From assembly GCF_001955655.1 (NCBI RefSeq), contig NZ_MSPW01000010.1, positions 1-64,000 on the forward strand: a stretch of DNA of 64,000 nt, written 5' to 3'. The notes under the pieces are model-generated. The model saw nothing but the letters and a program-made list of their open reading frames with translations, searched no databases and had not been told where the DNA came from. Source of the DNA: Viridibacillus arenosi. Lineage in GTDB: Bacteria > Bacillota > Bacilli > Bacillales_A > Planococcaceae. This document shows, piece after piece, positions 33,067-42,082 of the stretch (its first letter is position 1; each line of letters starts with the position of its first letter). Both the position numbers and the translations under genes were made by a program.

Positions 33067-33996
33067 TCACTGGTATAAAACACTCAATTCTAAAATTTTC
33101 TTTTTTATTTCAGCTCTTAACTCTATGGGGTGAACTACTTTTGCATTCTTCCCCATTTGTATAAAATAATCAGCCAAAAAGTCCATTTCTGTTTCACTTA
33201 TTGAGCCCTTTATGACTCCATGACCTTTACTGTCTATTGATATTCGATGATATGGCGAAACATTAGATTTATATTTTTCTACTCCTTCTGGCGTTAATTC
33301 CACAAAAAGCTCATACTCTTTTTTGATTGATAAAAGATTAATAATATCATGTAAGTTGGTTTCCTTTAGATTCATCTTGTCATTTCTGACACTTAATCCG
33401 ATCTCTGATATTCGATCGCAGCGAAAAAGTCTAAATTCCTTCCTAAGGTAGCAATACGAAGGGCAATACCATCTTCCATATTGAGAAAATAATCCAATTG
33501 GTTGTATATCTCTTTTAACCCCCAAGTAAGAAATCCAAAGCGTTTCATTTTCGATAGCCGCCATAAATAGCTCTTTTAATAGGGGATTTTCTTTACTCTG
33601 ATTATCTATTTTGAAATCAATCTTATTTTTGATTAAATCAATTTCACCTTTCATCTTTCCATTTAAGTTCAGGTAGAATTTTTTTATGATTGAATTGTAT
33701 TCTGATTCAAAAGGTAGGCTAATAAAATGTTTTAAAGATAAAAGAGCAAAAAAGATCGAGAAAGTTTCTTCTTTTGTAAAAGAGACAGCAAGTAGATTTT
33801 TTTCTTCCAAAACTTGATATCCTCCATTAGGTCCTACCTCTGAAATTAATGGAACCCCTAAAATACTTAGTTCTTCTAAATCCCTAAGAATCGTTCTTCT
33901 TGAAACATTAAATTCATTTGCTAAATCATCTACTTTAAACTTTTTGACTCGATTAATATACAACCTTAATTCATTTAATCTAATTGCCTTACTCAA
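33067..33996 (-). CDS. WYL-domain transcriptional regulator (YafY-like)
   Basis: 309 residues from a TTG at 33996 with GGGGGAAAG just upstream. N-terminal HTH_11 (RLYINRVKKFKVDDLANEFN, SRRTILRDLEELSILGVPLI), then a WYL ligand domain (LKELFMAAIENETLWISYLG, PIGLFSQYGRWYCPSYCYLR) and C-terminal WCX part. WYL regulators sense small or nucleic-acid ligands. It is divergent from the DJ-1/PfpI gene with 109 bases between starts and is likely to control it. Confidence 0.88.
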   Translation of the reverse strand: MSKAIRLNELRLYINRVKKFKVDDLANEFNVSRRTILRDLEELSILGVPLISEVGPNGGYQVLEEKNLLAVSFTKEETFSIFFALLSLKHFISLPFESEYNSIIKKFYLNLNGKMKGEIDLIKNKIDFKIDNQSKENPLLKELFMAAIENETLWISYLGVKRDIQPIGLFSQYGRWYCPSYCYLRKEFRLFRCDRISEIGLSVRNDKMNLKETNLHDIINLLSIKKEYELFVELTPEGVEKYKSNVSPYHRISIDSKGHGVIKGSISETEMDFLADYFIQMGKNAKVVHPIELRAEIKKKILELSVLYQ

Positions 33997-34105
33997 TACT
34001 TTCCCCCATTTACTAATTGTGTCATCATTTGTCACTAATACATTATATACTGAGAACAGCATCGAATTAATAGAATTTTTGTAAACTAATTAGGAGGGCT
34101 TATGA

Positions 34106-34711
34106 ATGAACCAAACTGAGAAAAAAGAGATTTTAATTGTAGTATTGGACGAATTTGCTGATTGGGAATTGTCTTATATAGCAGCTTTTTTAAATACTAC
34201 AGACAAGTACATTACTAAAATAGTTAGTGTAAGCGAGGGTGTTATAAAGTCAATCGGTGGATTAAGTGTTCTTCCAAATTATACTTTTAGAAGTATACCT
34301 GAAGTCTTTTATGGTTTAATACTGATTGGGGGGAACTCCTGGCGAAAGTCGCTCAACAATAACGTCATTCCAATAATGGAAAAGGCACTTACTATGGATA
34401 TTCCTGTCGGGGCAATATGTGATGCAACAGTTTTTATGGGCGCCAATGGATGGTTAAATGAAATAAAGCATACCAGCAATGATCTTAATGATTTGAAAAC
34501 TTATGCAAAAGATAACTACCAAAATGAAAAAAATTATGTACTAGAGCAAGCAGTTTCTGATGGGAAAATTGTGACCGCAAATGGAACAGCTTCATTAGAA
34601 TTTGCAAAAGAAATTCTTGAATTATTAGAAGCATATCCTAAGGAACATATAAATCAGCTTTATAATTTTCACAAATTAGGGTATTACGAGGCAAAAAAGG
34701 TGAATTCTTAA
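34106..34711 (+). CDS. DJ-1/PfpI family protein
   Basis: 201 residues. Nucleophile elbow VGAICDATVFMGANGWL with Cys105, glutamate in DEFADWELSYIAAF, glycine loop LILIGGNSWRKS. Related to type-1 glutamine-amidotransferase-like proteins and YdeA/YajL-type stress proteins. TAGGAGGG is 7 bases before the ATG; an upstream ATG at 34102 is out of frame. The neighbour WYL regulator on the other strand likely controls it. Confidence 0.9.
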   Translation: MNQTEKKEILIVVLDEFADWELSYIAAFLNTTDKYITKIVSVSEGVIKSIGGLSVLPNYTFRSIPEVFYGLILIGGNSWRKSLNNNVIPIMEKALTMDIPVGAICDATVFMGANGWLNEIKHTSNDLNDLKTYAKDNYQNEKNYVLEQAVSDGKIVTANGTASLEFAKEILELLEAYPKEHINQLYNFHKLGYYEAKKVNS

Positions 34712-34719
34712 ACATTCAT

Positions 34720-34757
34720 AATGCACATAATCCTTAAGATAGGAATTTATGTGCATT
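34720..34757 (+). terminator. Terminator of the DJ-1 gene
   Basis: AATGCACATAA/TTATGTGCATT stem followed by TTAAC, 9 bases after the stop. Confidence 0.8.
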
Positions 34758-34867
34758 TTAACTTTACAAGATATACTCGCAAGTACCTTTTTAAAAGAAA
34801 ATTATTCATAATTTAATGCTCTTTTGAATTGGTGAATTGTGAATTTTCATGTATAATCTATTCTTAC

Positions 34868-34912
34868 TTCTTCAACTAACCTGCCCTGTTCGTTTAAGTA
34901 CATTTCTTCACT
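34868..34912 (+). repeat. Array repeat, short form with tail; last copy in the window
   Basis: TTCAACTAACCTGCCCTGTTCG followed by TTTAAGTACATTTCTTCAC. Box A joined to the box B tail. No further copy was seen from here to 64000. Confidence 0.8.
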
Positions 34913-34946
34913 ACCTTTTCATAGATTTCAATATAAATATCCAACA

Positions 34947-34984
34947 AAAAATCACCTCAAAGAAATACTAAAGAGGTGATTTTT
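34947..34984. terminator. Bidirectional terminator
   Basis: AAAAATCACCTC/GAGGTGATTTTT, beyond the stop of the small gene at 35043. Confidence 0.8.
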
Positions 34985-35042
34985 ATAGAACTTTTTTACT
35001 AATCATCAATTTTTTTAAAACTATATGTTTATTAACTATTTA

Positions 35043-35249
35043 TTAGTCCCCACCACCACAAGAAGATCCTGAATCAGAAGAGTCCGAACTAGATGAAGAA
35101 CTTCCACATGAATTAGATGTATCACCAAATACAGAAGCAAAAAAACCTGTATTTGTTTCATCATTATTGCTACCAGCTCGTGAATAATCAGCTTCTTTCT
35201 TTAGGCTAATACTTTTATTTTCTTTACGTTTTTTATTGAATGGCCACAT
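35043..35249 (-). CDS. Small Ser/Cys-rich protein of unknown function (68 residues)
   Basis: Basic N-terminus (MWPFNKKRKENKS) and an unusual C-terminal tail made almost only of Ser, Asp, Gly and Cys (NSCGSSSSSSDSSDSG then SSCGGGD). AAAGGAG lies 7 bases before the ATG. Low-complexity tails of this type occur in small Bacillus proteins, some near spore or membrane functions; no assignment is possible. First gene outside the repeat-bearing region. Confidence 0.7.
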   Translation of the reverse strand: MWPFNKKRKENKSISLKKEADYSRAGSNNDETNTGFFASVFGDTSNSCGSSSSSSDSSDSGSSCGGGD

Positions 35250-35287
35250 ATAATCACTCCTTTTAAATGAATTCGACCTAAAGTAAA

Positions 35288-35878
35288 CTAATTAAAATCT
35301 TCTAAATAAGGTCCAGAAATTGAGATTTTCAAAAGAATTTCTGTGAGCTCTTCTGGCGTGTATTTATCTAGCTCTTCCAACCACGAGATGATTACTTCTA
35401 AAAAAGCACCCGTAGCATACTGAATCAGTATATCTTTAGGTACTATTACTGCCATACCTGATTCCTGTGCCGCTCCTATACCTTCTTCTACAAAAGATCG
35501 AATAATCCGCTTAAATTCTTTCGCAAATTTTGTCTTACGATTTTGCAATAAGAACATTTCATAGAAAGAATGATTATCCTTAATGTGTTTAAATAAGGAC
35601 ACCATATTTTCAGGCAAGTTGGTTGAACTTAAGTCCCGAATCGCCATTTTTTGTTGAACTGCAATATGAGATGTTAAATCACTTAACATCTCTTCAGAAA
35701 ATTTATCCATTAGTTCATTAATAGAAGAATAATGTTTATAAAATGTAGGACGTGTAATATTAGCACTTTCACAGAGAGTTTTAATAGAAATAGTTTCTGA
35801 AGAAATGAGCATATTAAAGAATGCATTTTTAATACTTTCTAAGCTTCTTATTTCTCTTGGATCCAGTCCTTCTTTCAT
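35288..35878 (-). CDS. TetR family transcriptional regulator
   Basis: 196 residues. N-terminal HTH TISIKTLCESANITRPTFYK followed by HYSSINELMDKF; C-terminal TetR_C_8-like region (HIKDNHSFYEMFL, YATGAFLEVIISWLEE). The ATG has GGAGG 11 bases upstream. Encoded 145 bases downstream of the SDR gene on the same strand but after a terminator at 35973, so likely separately transcribed. A candidate regulator of the neighbouring SDR or transporter genes. Confidence 0.88.
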   Translation of the reverse strand: MKEGLDPREIRSLESIKNAFFNMLISSETISIKTLCESANITRPTFYKHYSSINELMDKFSEEMLSDLTSHIAVQQKMAIRDLSSTNLPENMVSLFKHIKDNHSFYEMFLLQNRKTKFAKEFKRIIRSFVEEGIGAAQESGMAVIVPKDILIQYATGAFLEVIISWLEELDKYTPEELTEILLKISISGPYLEDFN

Positions 35879-35972
35879 TAGTCGCGATGCCTCCGATCAA
35901 TGTATGTATTCCAACATTATACAAAAATGCTATGAAAAAGCGAAATAACTTGAATTCAACAAATTTAATCAT

Positions 35973-36003
35973 AAAAAAAGAGCTGACATTGGTTAATCAG
36001 CCC
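35973..36003 (-). terminator. Terminator of the SDR gene
   Basis: Minus strand GGGCTGA and TCAGCTC pair (loop TTAACCAATG) and are followed by seven T residues. Confidence 0.8.
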
Positions 36004-36022
36004 TTTTCTTTGAAATTCAAGA

Positions 36023-36769
36023 CTACAGTGCAGTCCAACCACCGTCGATAACAAGTTCAGAACCAGTAACAAAACGTGCTTCATCACTCGCTAAGAATAA
36101 TACACCGTACGCAACATCTTCTGGATTACCCATATAAGGAAGTTGAGTATGTGCTTCATAATAAGGCATAGCAGGTTCCATATATGGCTCTGTCATTGGT
36201 GTTACGATAATTCCTGGGTGTACTGAGTTTACACGAACTCTATCTTTACCGTATTCAATTGCTGCAGCTTTTGATAATACACGCAAAGCTCCCTTAGAAG
36301 CTGTGTAAGGGCTTGTACCAGCCATACCCACAAGTCCACCAATAGAAGAAATATTAACAACTGAACCATTGCCGTTTTTCTGCATCTCAGGAACAGCATA
36401 TTTCATACCAAGAACACAGCTATTCAAGTTAATATCCATTACTCTATTCCATTCAGACATCTCGATATCAGCAATTACACTCGTGCAAGACACACCTGCA
36501 TTATTAACAAGAATATCTACTTTACCGAATTTTTCAACAGTTAAAGCGACAACTTCTTTCCATTGTATCTCAGATGTTACATCATGTTTAAATGCAATTG
36601 CCTGACCACCAGCTGCATTAATTGCCTCAACGACTTCATTTAAAAGTTCTTCTTGAATATCCGTAGCAACTACAGATGCTCCTTCTTTAGCGAATAACTC
36701 ACATTCTTTGGCACCCATACCCGATGCTGCACCTGTAATAATTGCCACTTTACCGCTTAAACGTCCCAT
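36023..36769 (-). CDS. Short-chain dehydrogenase/reductase (glucose-1-dehydrogenase-like)
   Basis: 248 residues, classical SDR. Cofactor loop TGAASGMG at residues 12-19, acidic DIQ after beta-2 favouring NAD, NNAG, catalytic SIGG serine, YTASK tyrosine-lysine pair, and the HPGIIVTPM region. Ending DGGWTAL is typical of 3-oxoacyl-reductase or glucose-dehydrogenase-like members. AGGAGG before the ATG. Substrate unknown; location beside the betaine transporter and the catabolic operon suggests a metabolic link. Confidence 0.9.
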   Translation of the reverse strand: MGRLSGKVAIITGAASGMGAKECELFAKEGASVVATDIQEELLNEVVEAINAAGGQAIAFKHDVTSEIQWKEVVALTVEKFGKVDILVNNAGVSCTSVIADIEMSEWNRVMDINLNSCVLGMKYAVPEMQKNGNGSVVNISSIGGLVGMAGTSPYTASKGALRVLSKAAAIEYGKDRVRVNSVHPGIIVTPMTEPYMEPAMPYYEAHTQLPYMGNPEDVAYGVLFLASDEARFVTGSELVIDGGWTAL

Positions 36770-37724
36770 ATAAAAAACCTCCTATAAATATGTAATTCGA
36801 ACAATCTATTTTACACTATGCAAAATAGTTTCCGATTTCTTTATAACACGAATTTTCTGAAATAGCAAATAAGGGTATTTTAAAATGTCATAATAACTAT
36901 TATTAAAAACAAAAGGCTTATAAAAATGGTTTAATAATACATTATATATTTATATCCTTTGCTGTTAATGGAAAGAATCTTACCATATATAGGTACTTGC
37001 CGCATTAATACTGATAACTATAATTCTATTACTAATAAGAGATCTAAAATCATCGATTTTCATTTTCCATTTCGACAAAAAATGAAATTACATATAAGTA
37101 AAAATTTTCAAATTATTACTTACTAATTTTTAGCTATTTATCCATCTTTCAAAAATGAAAACATCCATTTATACACCATCGCAAACTAGTGTTTTTCCCC
37201 GGAAATTTAAATAGGTCTAATCTCACATTTTACAAATATATTTCATCTATTATTCTATCTATTACATCTACCGATAAAAAAGAAAAAAACATATACACAC
37301 CAACGTTTACAATACATTTCAAATGTTTCAGTACTGCGAAAAAGTTATTGAAATCAATAGTTCTAAGTACGGCTATCATTTGAAATGAAGTTTAGTAAAC
37401 GATATAGTAATAAAGTAAACACTCTATTTTGCCCATAAAAAAATCCCTTATTTGATGTTGTTTTTCCCCTTTTTTCTTTACCCTCATCATCAACACATAT
37501 CAAAAATTGGTAAAAATATGAGTAAAGCAAGCATAAATATAATGACTAATTTCCATTTACTTTATTAAACAATTGGAAATTCAAGTAAGAAGGATTGTTT
37601 TAGTCATCTTCGCACATGATAAACCAATAACTTCTTATTTATTTTTCGAGATAATTAAATTTAATAATCGTTATTTCATGACTGCTTCTGTTTTCAAAAA
37701 GAATATTAAGAACGAGGTGTTTAA
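36770..37724. other. 955-base gene-free AT-rich interval
   Basis: Lies between two divergent genes (SDR minus, OpuA plus). No convincing frame, RNA gene or repeat was seen. It should contain both promoters; on the minus strand AATAGTTT/TGTAAAATAG-like A/T motifs lie upstream of the SDR gene. Composition resembles regulatory DNA of osmolyte transporters, but I cannot name an element. Confidence 0.6.
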
Positions 37725-38930
37725 ATGGATCCTTTTGTAGAAGTAAGAAACGTATCAAAGATTTTTGGTAAGTCTCCCAAAGCAGCACTGGAGCTTTTAG
37801 AATTAGGTCGTTCTAAAAAAGAAATTTTGAAAGAGACTGGACAAACTATAGGTGTAAATAAAGTAAACTTTAGTATTTACCCTGGAGAGATCTTCGTAAT
37901 TATGGGCTTGTCTGGTAGCGGTAAATCTACGTTAATTCGAATGTTTAATCGTCTGATTGCCCCAACCATTGGTGAGATTTTAATTGATAATGAAGATATC
38001 GTAAAAATGAGTGCTTCCCGTCTGAGAGAAGTAAGACAACAGAAAATTAGTATGGTATTTCAAAACTTTGCTCTTTTCCCCCACAAAACAATTTTAGAAA
38101 ACACTGAATTTGGACTTGAGATCCAAAACAAGCCTATAAAAGATCGACGTGAGAAGGCTATGCAAGCTTTAGAAATCGTTGGACTTAAAGGGTATGAACA
38201 TCAATTACCTTCACAACTAAGTGGTGGTATGCAACAAAGGGTAGGTCTTGCTCGCGCACTTGCTAGTGACACCGATATCTTGCTAATGGATGAGGCATTT
38301 AGTGCACTAGATCCATTAATCCGTAAAGACATGCAAGATGAACTACTCGAGATTCAGGAGAATTTCAAAAAAACGATTATCTTTATTACACATGATTTAG
38401 ACGAAGCACTAAGAATTGGCGATCGAATCGCTCTAATGAAAGATGGTAGCATCATCCAACTTGGTACACCGGAACAAATCATGATGAATCCAGCAAATGA
38501 ATTTGTTGAAAAATTTGTTGAAGATGTCGATTTATCTAAAGTCTTAACAGCTTCACATATTATGAAACGACCAGAGAAAATTGGTGCCGATAGAGGTCCA
38601 CGTGTTGCGCTAGAGATCATGCGTAAAGAAGGTTATTCAAGTATATTCGTGGTGGATCGTAAGCAAAAATTACTTGGCGCTATTTCTGCCGAACAAGCAC
38701 GCCAAGCGATTGATCAAAACTTATCAATATCAGAAGTCATGACAACCGAAGTACCAACAGTACCTGAGGATGCACTACTCGTCGACTTAATGGATGTTAT
38801 GGCAACGTCCGCTCTTCCAATATCAGTCGTAGATGATAAACACAGAATCAAAGGAATTGTTATTCGCGGAGCTGTCATAGGTGCATTAGCTGGTAACAAA
38901 GATTCCTTGAACGATTTGGAGAGTGAGTAA
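37725..38930 (+). CDS. opuAA: Glycine betaine/proline ABC transporter, ATP-binding subunit
   Basis: 401 residues. ABC ATPase of the OpuA/ProV type: Walker A GLSGSGKST, Q-loop VFQNFALFPH, signature LSGGMQQRVGLARALA, Walker B ILLMDEAFSALDPLIR, H-loop ITHDLDEALRIGDR. After about residue 280 two CBS domains (SIFVVDRKQKLLGAISAEQA; PISVVDDKHRIKGIVIRGAV), which in this family sense ionic strength. GAACGAGGTG precedes the ATG. Start of a two-gene operon importing compatible solutes, or betaine-like carbon sources. Confidence 0.95.
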   Translation: MDPFVEVRNVSKIFGKSPKAALELLELGRSKKEILKETGQTIGVNKVNFSIYPGEIFVIMGLSGSGKSTLIRMFNRLIAPTIGEILIDNEDIVKMSASRLREVRQQKISMVFQNFALFPHKTILENTEFGLEIQNKPIKDRREKAMQALEIVGLKGYEHQLPSQLSGGMQQRVGLARALASDTDILLMDEAFSALDPLIRKDMQDELLEIQENFKKTIIFITHDLDEALRIGDRIALMKDGSIIQLGTPEQIMMNPANEFVEKFVEDVDLSKVLTASHIMKRPEKIGADRGPRVALEIMRKEGYSSIFVVDRKQKLLGAISAEQARQAIDQNLSISEVMTTEVPTVPEDALLVDLMDVMATSALPISVVDDKHRIKGIVIRGAVIGALAGNKDSLNDLESE

Positions 38931-38933
38931 ACG

Positions 38934-40661
38934 ATGAATATAACAAAAATTCCATTAGGTGAATGGGTAGATTCTTTAGTAGATTGGATCACAGTCACGT
39001 TTGCTGCACTGTTTTCATTTTTTACAAATTTAATCGATGGACTGTTAAATATAATTGTTGATGTATTAAGTGTAGGTCCCCCAATTGTTTTAATTATTGT
39101 GTTAGCCTTACTAGTCGGCTATACGAGTAAATGGCCATTAGGCATATTTACAGTAGTGAGTTTGCTATTAGTTGATAACTTAGGTTATTGGGATTCAACG
39201 ATTCAAACTTTAGCTATTGTATTAGTATCAGGATTCTTTATCATATTACTCGGTATTCCTATCGGTATATGGTGTGCACAAAATAAAACAGTACAAAATA
39301 TCGTTACACCTATTTTAGACTTTATGCAGACAATGCCTGCATTTGTTTATCTGATTCCTTCAATACTATTTTTCGGAATTGGTGTAGTACCAGGTATTGT
39401 TGCATCGTTTATTTTCGCGATTGCACCTGCTATTCGAATGACTAATCTTGGTATTCAAGAAGTGCCAAAAGATTTGATTGAAGCATCAGATGCATTCGGA
39501 TCAACATCCAGTCAAAAATTATTTAAAGTTCAATTACCTTTAGCAACACCAACCATATTAGCAGGTATTAACCAAAGTATTATGCTTGCCCTTTCAATGG
39601 TTGTAACTGCTTCATTAGTTGGTGCGCCTGGACTTGGTGCAGACGTTTACCGTGCCGTGAGCCAGATTAATGTTGGACAAGGTTTTGAAGCCGGTCTTTC
39701 TATCGTATTCATTGCCATCATTTTAGACCGCATTACTCAAAACATCCGTAAACCAGCGTATGAAAAACTTGTAAGTCGTAAAATTGTCCTTATTATCACA
39801 GGTATCCTCATTGTAGTAGCTGCATTATTTAACACATTTACAAAAGAGGACACTATAAAAGGGACTGGTTCTGCTATTGGTGAATCGACGGATTATAAAA
39901 TTATCGGTATTGAACCCGGTGCTGGACTAATGGCACAAGCAAAAACTGCGATGAAAGATTATAAATTAGATAATTGGACGCTTGTTGAAGGTTCTTCTGC
40001 AGCAATGGTTGCTGAATTGAAGAAAGCATATTCAAAAAAAGAACCAATTATTATTACAGGTTGGTCTCCACATTGGATGTTCGCTTCCTTTGATTTGAAA
40101 TATCTCGATGATCCTAATGGGACATTTGGTGGCGCAGAAGAAATTAATACAATCGTACGAAAAGGATTAAAAGAAGATGCTCCTGGTGCCTATACAATAC
40201 TCGATCAATTCTCTTGGGACACAAGTGATATGGAGAAAGTAATGGTAGATGTATCAGGTGGTATGGATCCAAAAGAAGCCGCTGACAAATGGATTAAAGC
40301 AAATAATGATAAAGTAGCTAAATGGACGAAAGGAGCACAAGCGGGTAATGGTGAAGAGATCAAACTCGTTTATGTTGCTTGGGACACTGAAATTGCTAGT
40401 ACAAACGTCATTGCGAAAGTACTTGAGCAAAACGGCTATAAAGTAAAAATGAGTCAAGTTGAGGTTGGTCCGATGTTTGCAGGTGTTGCAAACGGAAGTG
40501 TCGATGCAATGGTCGCAGCATGGTTACCAAGTACTCACAAAGATTATTATGAATCATACAAAAAAGATTTGGTTGATTTAGGACCAAACTTAAAAGGAAC
40601 AAAAAATGGTATCGTTGTTCCTAAATATGTAGATATTGATTCCATTGAAGATTTAAAATAG
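38934..40661 (+). CDS. opuABC: Betaine ABC transporter, fused permease and substrate-binding protein
   Basis: 575 residues combining two proteins. Residues 1-290 are the ProW/OpuAB permease (several membrane helices; conserved EAA-type loop LIEASDAFGSTSSQKLFKVQ). Residues about 310-575 are the OpuAC binding domain, with the Trp residues of the aromatic box in GWSPHWMFASFDLKYL and AAWLPSTHKDYYES. The fusion is anchored by a helix at about 285-303. Fused OpuABC forms are known in lactic acid bacteria and some Bacillaceae. Starts 3 bases after opuAA. Confidence 0.94.
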   Translation: MNITKIPLGEWVDSLVDWITVTFAALFSFFTNLIDGLLNIIVDVLSVGPPIVLIIVLALLVGYTSKWPLGIFTVVSLLLVDNLGYWDSTIQTLAIVLVSGFFIILLGIPIGIWCAQNKTVQNIVTPILDFMQTMPAFVYLIPSILFFGIGVVPGIVASFIFAIAPAIRMTNLGIQEVPKDLIEASDAFGSTSSQKLFKVQLPLATPTILAGINQSIMLALSMVVTASLVGAPGLGADVYRAVSQINVGQGFEAGLSIVFIAIILDRITQNIRKPAYEKLVSRKIVLIITGILIVVAALFNTFTKEDTIKGTGSAIGESTDYKIIGIEPGAGLMAQAKTAMKDYKLDNWTLVEGSSAAMVAELKKAYSKKEPIIITGWSPHWMFASFDLKYLDDPNGTFGGAEEINTIVRKGLKEDAPGAYTILDQFSWDTSDMEKVMVDVSGGMDPKEAADKWIKANNDKVAKWTKGAQAGNGEEIKLVYVAWDTEIASTNVIAKVLEQNGYKVKMSQVEVGPMFAGVANGSVDAMVAAWLPSTHKDYYESYKKDLVDLGPNLKGTKNGIVVPKYVDIDSIEDLK

Positions 40662-40670
40662 AAGAAAACG

Positions 40671-40700
40671 AACCCAAAATAGTATCCACTATTTTGGGTT
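40671..40700. terminator. Terminator shared by opuABC and the convergent operon
   Basis: AACCCAAAATAGT/ACTATTTTGGGTT stem with a 4-base loop and T-run on the plus strand; also A-rich on the other side, so likely to act both ways. Confidence 0.85.
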
Positions 40701-40709
40701 TTTGTTTAT

Positions 40710-42071
40710 TTAAGTTACGGCTTCAATCTTCCTATGCACCGTAGTTACTAGTTCTTTTACGGTAAATTGTTCTAGGTTGAGAATTGTTTTTACGATTTGC
40801 ACTCTTTGTTCAAAAGGTAAGTCGTTTGCAAGTGTCATAAATTTCTCAACTAACGCATCAGTAGACACTGGATTTTCTGGATCTCCAACTGGATATCTCG
40901 TTTTTGCTTTATAAATCGAACCATCATTAAAATGTATCGATAGATTTGTACCCCATTCTTCCGGATAGGCTGCATCTACTTTTTTGTCTACTTGAACTTC
41001 AATTTTTTCTACTATTGCGTGAATTGTTGGATCATGCAATATTTGTTCTGTAAATGCATGATAACCTCCGCTACCAGTTATTAGTGCAAGGGCCGCACAA
41101 AACTGAATACTAAATTTTGCAGCATAAATCGTATCAGGTGATGGATTATCCGTTATATCCAATGCTACTTTATAAGTTGAGATTACGATTTTCTTTATCT
41201 CTTTTAAATTCACATTATGTCCTTTATGATATTCAACTAGTAAATCCATAACATGATGTGTATGACGGCAAGAAGCATGTATTTTAAATGAGTTTTCAAT
41301 AATTTTAAAGCTATCGCCAAAACCTTCTGTCATCTTGGACACATCATGCTGTTCACTCATGGCTTCAAAAAAGCCTCGACTTCCTTCTAAAATTTTCTTC
41401 GCGCCCGTAAATCCTTTTTGTGCTAGTAAACAACTTAAAACACCGTGCATAGCCGCTTTCCCCGGATGAAGTTGCTTGGACATTGCGCCATCTTCGATAA
41501 ATTCCCAAAGACCAGCCGCTTGTGTACCAGCACTACCTAACGCGTCGACAATTTGATTTTCATTTAACTTCAGTAATTTCGCTACTGCAGCTGTAGCACC
41601 AAAAGTTCCACATGTAGCTGTATTATGGAAGTAATAATAATGTGATGGTGACACTGTTTCCCCAATTCTATACGCCACTTCATACCCTGCGACAATCGCT
41701 GTGATGAGATCTTTCCCAGAAAGCCTTTTCCACTCTGCAACTGCAATTGCGGCTGGCATCACAACTGTTGCAGCATGTACTATAGATGCCTTATGGATAT
41801 CATCAAGTTCAACAAAATGACTTGCCGCACCATTTAATAATGCTACATTCAACACTGAATTTTTAACATTAGTAACTGTTGTTGCTTGCAGTGCACCACC
41901 CATTTCACGAATGAGTTCATCAATCATTTGTATTGGTAACCCATCTCGTCCTTTAAGTGCAGATGCGTAATAATCTAGGATACAACGTTTTGTAAATGTA
42001 ACGACTTCCTTCGGTAACTGCTCATATGTTAAACCTACAATGTAGTTTGCGATCTGAATGCTAAACTCCAC
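40710..42071 (-). CDS. MmgE/PrpD family protein
   Basis: 453 residues beginning with GTG at 42071 (GGGGGTAGTT upstream). Typical MmgE/PrpD fold: MIDELIREMGGALQATTV, NGAASHFVELDDIHKASIVH, and SAGTQAAGLWEFIEDGAMSK. Family members include 2-methylcitrate dehydratase and cis-aconitate-type dehydratases or decarboxylases. Last gene of the eight-gene operon, so probably acts on a dicarboxylic or tricarboxylic intermediate of that pathway; substrate unknown. Confidence 0.9.
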   Translation of the reverse strand: MEFSIQIANYIVGLTYEQLPKEVVTFTKRCILDYYASALKGRDGLPIQMIDELIREMGGALQATTVTNVKNSVLNVALLNGAASHFVELDDIHKASIVHAATVVMPAAIAVAEWKRLSGKDLITAIVAGYEVAYRIGETVSPSHYYYFHNTATCGTFGATAAVAKLLKLNENQIVDALGSAGTQAAGLWEFIEDGAMSKQLHPGKAAMHGVLSCLLAQKGFTGAKKILEGSRGFFEAMSEQHDVSKMTEGFGDSFKIIENSFKIHASCRHTHHVMDLLVEYHKGHNVNLKEIKKIVISTYKVALDITDNPSPDTIYAAKFSIQFCAALALITGSGGYHAFTEQILHDPTIHAIVEKIEVQVDKKVDAAYPEEWGTNLSIHFNDGSIYKAKTRYPVGDPENPVSTDALVEKFMTLANDLPFEQRVQIVKTILNLEQFTVKELVTTVHRKIEAVT

Positions 42072-42082
42072 ACAACTACCCC

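Larger units (their letters stand above)
202..34912 (-). other. Putative integron-like gene cassette array (whole region)
   Basis: About 37 same-orientation copies of one repeat family lie between these points and none was seen in the following 29 kb. They separate blocks of one to three unrelated small genes, about nine tenths of them on the minus strand and ending beside a repeat. Complete copies have an attC-like layout: outer arms AACTAAC/GTTAGTT, unpaired C-rich spacers, inner arms, and a central hairpin. The polarity set by the genes would put an attI/integrase at the right end, near 35 kb, but none is there. The cassette reading is inference; a non-mobile intergenic repeat family that doubles as terminators is the main alternative. 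Confidence 0.55.

Noticed and set aside
202-34912. CRISPR array
   Set aside because: Repeats are spaced by whole genes of variable size, diverge in sequence, and no cas gene is present.
202-34912. MITE family as sole explanation of the repeats
   Set aside because: No target-site duplications were seen and every copy has the same orientation, which random MITE insertion would not give; it remains the fallback if locus comparison fails.
37189-37383. Plus-strand frame of 64 codons in the long gap before opuAA
   Set aside because: No ribosome site and low-complexity composition; more likely non-coding.
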